Shown in pieces: positions 61,746 through 64,000 of a DNA stretch of 64,000 bases. The stretch covers positions 1 through 64,000 of the forward strand of contig JALONL010000014.1 in the NCBI GenBank assembly GCA_025454955.1, written 5' to 3'. The notes below the pieces were generated by a model. It did no database searches. It was given only the letters and a program-made list of their open reading frames with translations, and was not told the origin of the DNA. Origin of the DNA: Bacteroidia bacterium (GTDB taxonomy: Bacteria > Bacteroidota > Bacteroidia > Palsa-965). A program made the translations under genes and the position numbers. Within the stretch, counting starts at the first letter, position 1. Each line of letters opens with the position of its first letter.

Positions 61746-63611
61746 CTATCGCATCAACGTTACAAACCCGGCCTTCATTTCGGGATTGCCAAAACAATCG
61801 GTCGTGCGAAGCCGCCAGTAATACACGCCTTCCTCTGCCGCCGAACTGTTAAACGAACCGTCCCAGCCCTGTGCCGGGCTGCTGCTGCGGAAAAGCGAAT
61901 TGCCCCAGCGGCTGAATATTTCGAGGTCGAAGCCATCGGCAGCGGCTGTGGGAAATGCGAATACATCGTTAATGCCGTCGCCGTTGGGGGTGAATACGTT
62001 GAGTGTACCCGCACTGCCGATTATACCAAAATCAACCTGTATCGTATCATTTATTACGCACGAACCATTACTTACCGAAACCACATAAGTTCCGGATATA
62101 TTTACCTGAATTTCGGGTGTGGTTTGGCCGGTGTTCCAGGTGTATGAATTGCCGGGAATATTGGGCAGCAGCGGACTGATAAGGGCGGAATCTTCACAAA
62201 TGAATATTTCGTCGGGGTATTGATTGTTCAATAACTGAGACACAATTATCGAATCTACAGCCGTATCGGCGCAAATGGCATTGATTACGGTTATTGAATA
62301 AATTCCGGGAGCGGAAACTATGATGGAGGTATCTGTGCTTCCTGTTGACCATGAATAAATATTGCCGGGAACATTATTTACAGCCAATGTAAGTGTACCC
62401 TGAGTGCCGCAAAACAAAGTGTCGTTTCCAAGATTTACAGGAACAAGATTCCCCTCTCCCTCTTCAATCATATTGGGCAGCCCCAACCCGCCAATACCCG
62501 GCAAAACAATGGCACCCGGCTGGAAAGAACAACCTGCTCCCGGCACGTCAGGAAACTCTATTACATCCATATTATTGGTGTAATTAACCATGTACATCCT
62601 GTTGTCGGGCCCTATTTGCAAGGCACCAAAAAGTATGTTAGGCGAATTTACCGAAGAAGCAATAACTTGTTGGGATGCAATAATTGTGGCAGGATTACCG
62701 GAAATGAGGTTGTATTGGTAAAGCTCATCGGAAACCGCCGAAGATGAAAGAAAACTAATATACAGCAGGTTGCTGTTTGGCGAAAAGGAAACTCCGTATG
62801 CTCCCTCCGAAAAGCTTACTGCCTGCGGGTAATTAAACATTACAGGATTACTGATTATGCCGGTGGCGGCATCAAAATCAAATAATTCGGCAAACGAAGC
62901 ATCGCCATAAACAGCCAGCGCCAGACGGGTTCTGTTGGGTGAAATTTTCATGTAACCGATGGTTTCAGCAAAAGTTCCGGTGCTGTTTAGATGCGGCATT
63001 CCCACATTTGAAGTTACCGGTGGCAAAAAGCCTGATGCGGTGAGCTGGAATGCCTGAAACTGGTTATCACCATAACTATGTGTAACTATCCAATAGTCCA
63101 CACAATTTTGGTGGCGACAGGCCGTAATTTTTTCAGTAGCCGGTGGAGCCAGCAACAGGGTATTTAGCGTCACCACATCGCCCAACCCATTATTGAGCGT
63201 CATGTCAACTACGGTATAGTGTATTCCCTGGTTGGTGCCGCCATATCCGCCCTGATCGGCAGTAATTACATAATAAATTGTACTGCTCCCGGGCAATGGA
63301 ACTATAACAGCCGATTGAGTGGAAGATGAATTGCCCAGCAAAACACCATTACCGCCCGGCATTGGCTGTTGGTTACTGTTCCAGATGGTAATGCCATCAG
63401 TATAAAACAACAAATTACCTGCCGCATCGGAAACAGATGCGGAGCCTTCGTCGGTTAACATTTGCCCTGTACCTACTGTAAATGAAGGGCTGAAACGAAT
63501 GGAATTATTATATCCAAAATACCAGTTGTTGTTTTGCCCCTGACCACGCAATGAAGAGGGGGACATAAACAGCATAACTGCCACACAAAGAAAAAAAGAC
63601 AACTTTTTCAT
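61746..63611 (-). CDS. Beta-propeller protein with CHU_C sorting domain (family member 3)
   Basis: 621 residues with signal peptide MKKLSFFLCVAVMLFMSPSS. The N-terminal part differs from members 1 and 2: NNWYFGYNNSIRFSPSFTVG, ASVSDAAGNLLFYTDGITIWN and KISPNRTRLALAVYGDASFAE fit a propeller often found in CHU_C proteins. Two Ig-like repeats (TLAVNNVPGNIYSWSTG-like and PNIPGNSYTWNTGQTTPE-like) precede the CHU_C sorting domain, which is almost identical to that of its neighbours. Probable surface or gliding-associated protein of unknown function. Confidence 0.85.
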   Translation of the reverse strand: MKKLSFFLCVAVMLFMSPSSLRGQGQNNNWYFGYNNSIRFSPSFTVGTGQMLTDEGSASVSDAAGNLLFYTDGITIWNSNQQPMPGGNGVLLGNSSSTQSAVIVPLPGSSTIYYVITADQGGYGGTNQGIHYTVVDMTLNNGLGDVVTLNTLLLAPPATEKITACRHQNCVDYWIVTHSYGDNQFQAFQLTASGFLPPVTSNVGMPHLNSTGTFAETIGYMKISPNRTRLALAVYGDASFAELFDFDAATGIISNPVMFNYPQAVSFSEGAYGVSFSPNSNLLYISFLSSSAVSDELYQYNLISGNPATIIASQQVIASSVNSPNILFGALQIGPDNRMYMVNYTNNMDVIEFPDVPGAGCSFQPGAIVLPGIGGLGLPNMIEEGEGNLVPVNLGNDTLFCGTQGTLTLAVNNVPGNIYSWSTGSTDTSIIVSAPGIYSITVINAICADTAVDSIIVSQLLNNQYPDEIFICEDSALISPLLPNIPGNSYTWNTGQTTPEIQVNISGTYVVSVSNGSCVINDTIQVDFGIIGSAGTLNVFTPNGDGINDVFAFPTAAADGFDLEIFSRWGNSLFRSSSPAQGWDGSFNSSAAEEGVYYWRLRTTDCFGNPEMKAGFVTLMR

Positions 63612-63711
63612 ATTTATACAGGCAACATTCCTTTAATTGGGTTGATGAATAAAAGTAGTGTCTGCAATGTGCTTTTGTTGTGAATGAAGTATTAATTTAT
63701 AATAATTATTA

Positions 63712-64000
63712 TTAACGCATCAACGACACAAACCCGGCTTTTTCTTCGGGATTGCCGAAGCAGTCGGTAGTGCGTAGCCTCCAGTAATACACCCCTTCTT
63801 CGGCCGCCGAACTGTTAAACGTACCATCCCAGCCCTGTGCCGGGCTGCTGCTGCGGTAAAGCGAATTGCCCCAGCGGCTGAATATTTCGAGGTCGAAACC
63901 TTCGGGAACGGCTGTAGGAAATGCGAATACGTCGTTTATCCCATCGCCATTGGGGGTGAATACGTTGAGTGTAGCAGTGCTGCCGCTTATACCAAAATCA
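63712..64000 (-). CDS. CHU_C protein, C-terminal fragment cut by the window edge (family member 4)
   Basis: The last 95 codons of a gene that continues beyond the window: TATLNVFTPNGDGINDVF, PEGFDLEIFSRWGNSLYRSS, GWDGTFNSSAAEEGVYYWRL and PEEKAGFVSLMR. This is the type B T9SS sorting domain, differing from the three upstream copies at only a few positions. The rest of the protein is not visible. It shows that the tandem family extends further to the right. Confidence 0.9.
   Translation of the reverse strand, partial: DFGISGSTATLNVFTPNGDGINDVFAFPTAVPEGFDLEIFSRWGNSLYRSSSPAQGWDGTFNSSAAEEGVYYWRLRTTDCFGNPEEKAGFVSLMR

Overview
The window reads as a chromosomal segment of a Bacteroidota bacterium, probably a free-living, possibly gliding member of the phylum. 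Supporting signs are several secreted proteins with C-terminal type IX secretion (T9SS) sorting domains of both the type A and the gliding-motility (CHU_C) kind, the Bacteroidota promoter -7 element TAnnTTTG directly in front of many start codons, a bacillithiol deacetylase, a CASTOR/POLLUX-type channel, a DUF3667 protein and a CcmB-CcmC-CcmD-CcmE-CcmF operon. No rRNA, CRISPR array or prophage was seen; there is one tRNA (Thr, anticodon CGT).

Layout. Positions 1-44 are the first codons of an IS3-type transposase cut by the window edge. 332-7227 (minus strand) is a compact seven-gene operon with a polyamine theme: AdoMet decarboxylase-like protein, DUF4178 protein, small membrane protein, DUF350 protein, membrane-fused aminopropyltransferase (spermidine synthase-like), exported FAD oxidoreductase and polytopic membrane protein. 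7298-14805 holds an AsmA-like protein, two paralogous secreted unknowns and a CASTOR/POLLUX-like channel. 15009-19638 is a tandem pair of glycine-rich T9SS proteins, each followed by a strong terminator. 19949-25730 holds the divergent clpC and gyrA genes, with a 13-bp inverted repeat between them. 25961-35680 carries two TPR proteins, a secreted clan GH-A-like hydrolase, rluE, tRNA-Thr, a cysteine desulfurase, glmM and a ComA-like phosphosulfolactate synthase. 35713-38842 has a rhodanese, a 103-bp tandem repeat, a DedA protein, aroE and bshB1.

38860-39142 is a dense array of REP-like palindromes, also scattered at 25740-25924 and 42873-42897. 39156-42815 (minus) is a three-gene operon of a GT2 prenyl-phosphate glycosyltransferase, a methyltransferase and a GT-C-like membrane protein. 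42991-43660 is a PIN-toxin/antitoxin pair with a promoter framed by a direct-repeat operator. 43750-46365 holds an NTF2-like lipoprotein, an AT-rich S41-type protein and a glutathione peroxidase. 46454-51559 is the cytochrome c maturation operon, with a CxxxY-type CcmE. 51813-57809 includes a DUF4177-YidD pair, a kelch-like T9SS protein, a DUF3667 protein and an MBL-rhodanese sulfur-handling pair. 57810-64000 (minus) is a tandem family of four CHU_C proteins with nearly identical C-terminal sorting domains.

How the genes work together. The polyamine operon is the most system-like feature: it has the two enzymes of aminopropyl transfer, an oxidase-like flavoprotein and several membrane proteins, which suggests polyamine chemistry at the envelope rather than ordinary spermidine synthesis. 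The ccm operon supplies c-type cytochromes. The GT operon probably decorates an envelope glycan. The surface-protein families at 15-19.6 kb and 57.8-64 kb look like duplicated T9SS cargo. All assignments come from reading motifs; no database search was run.
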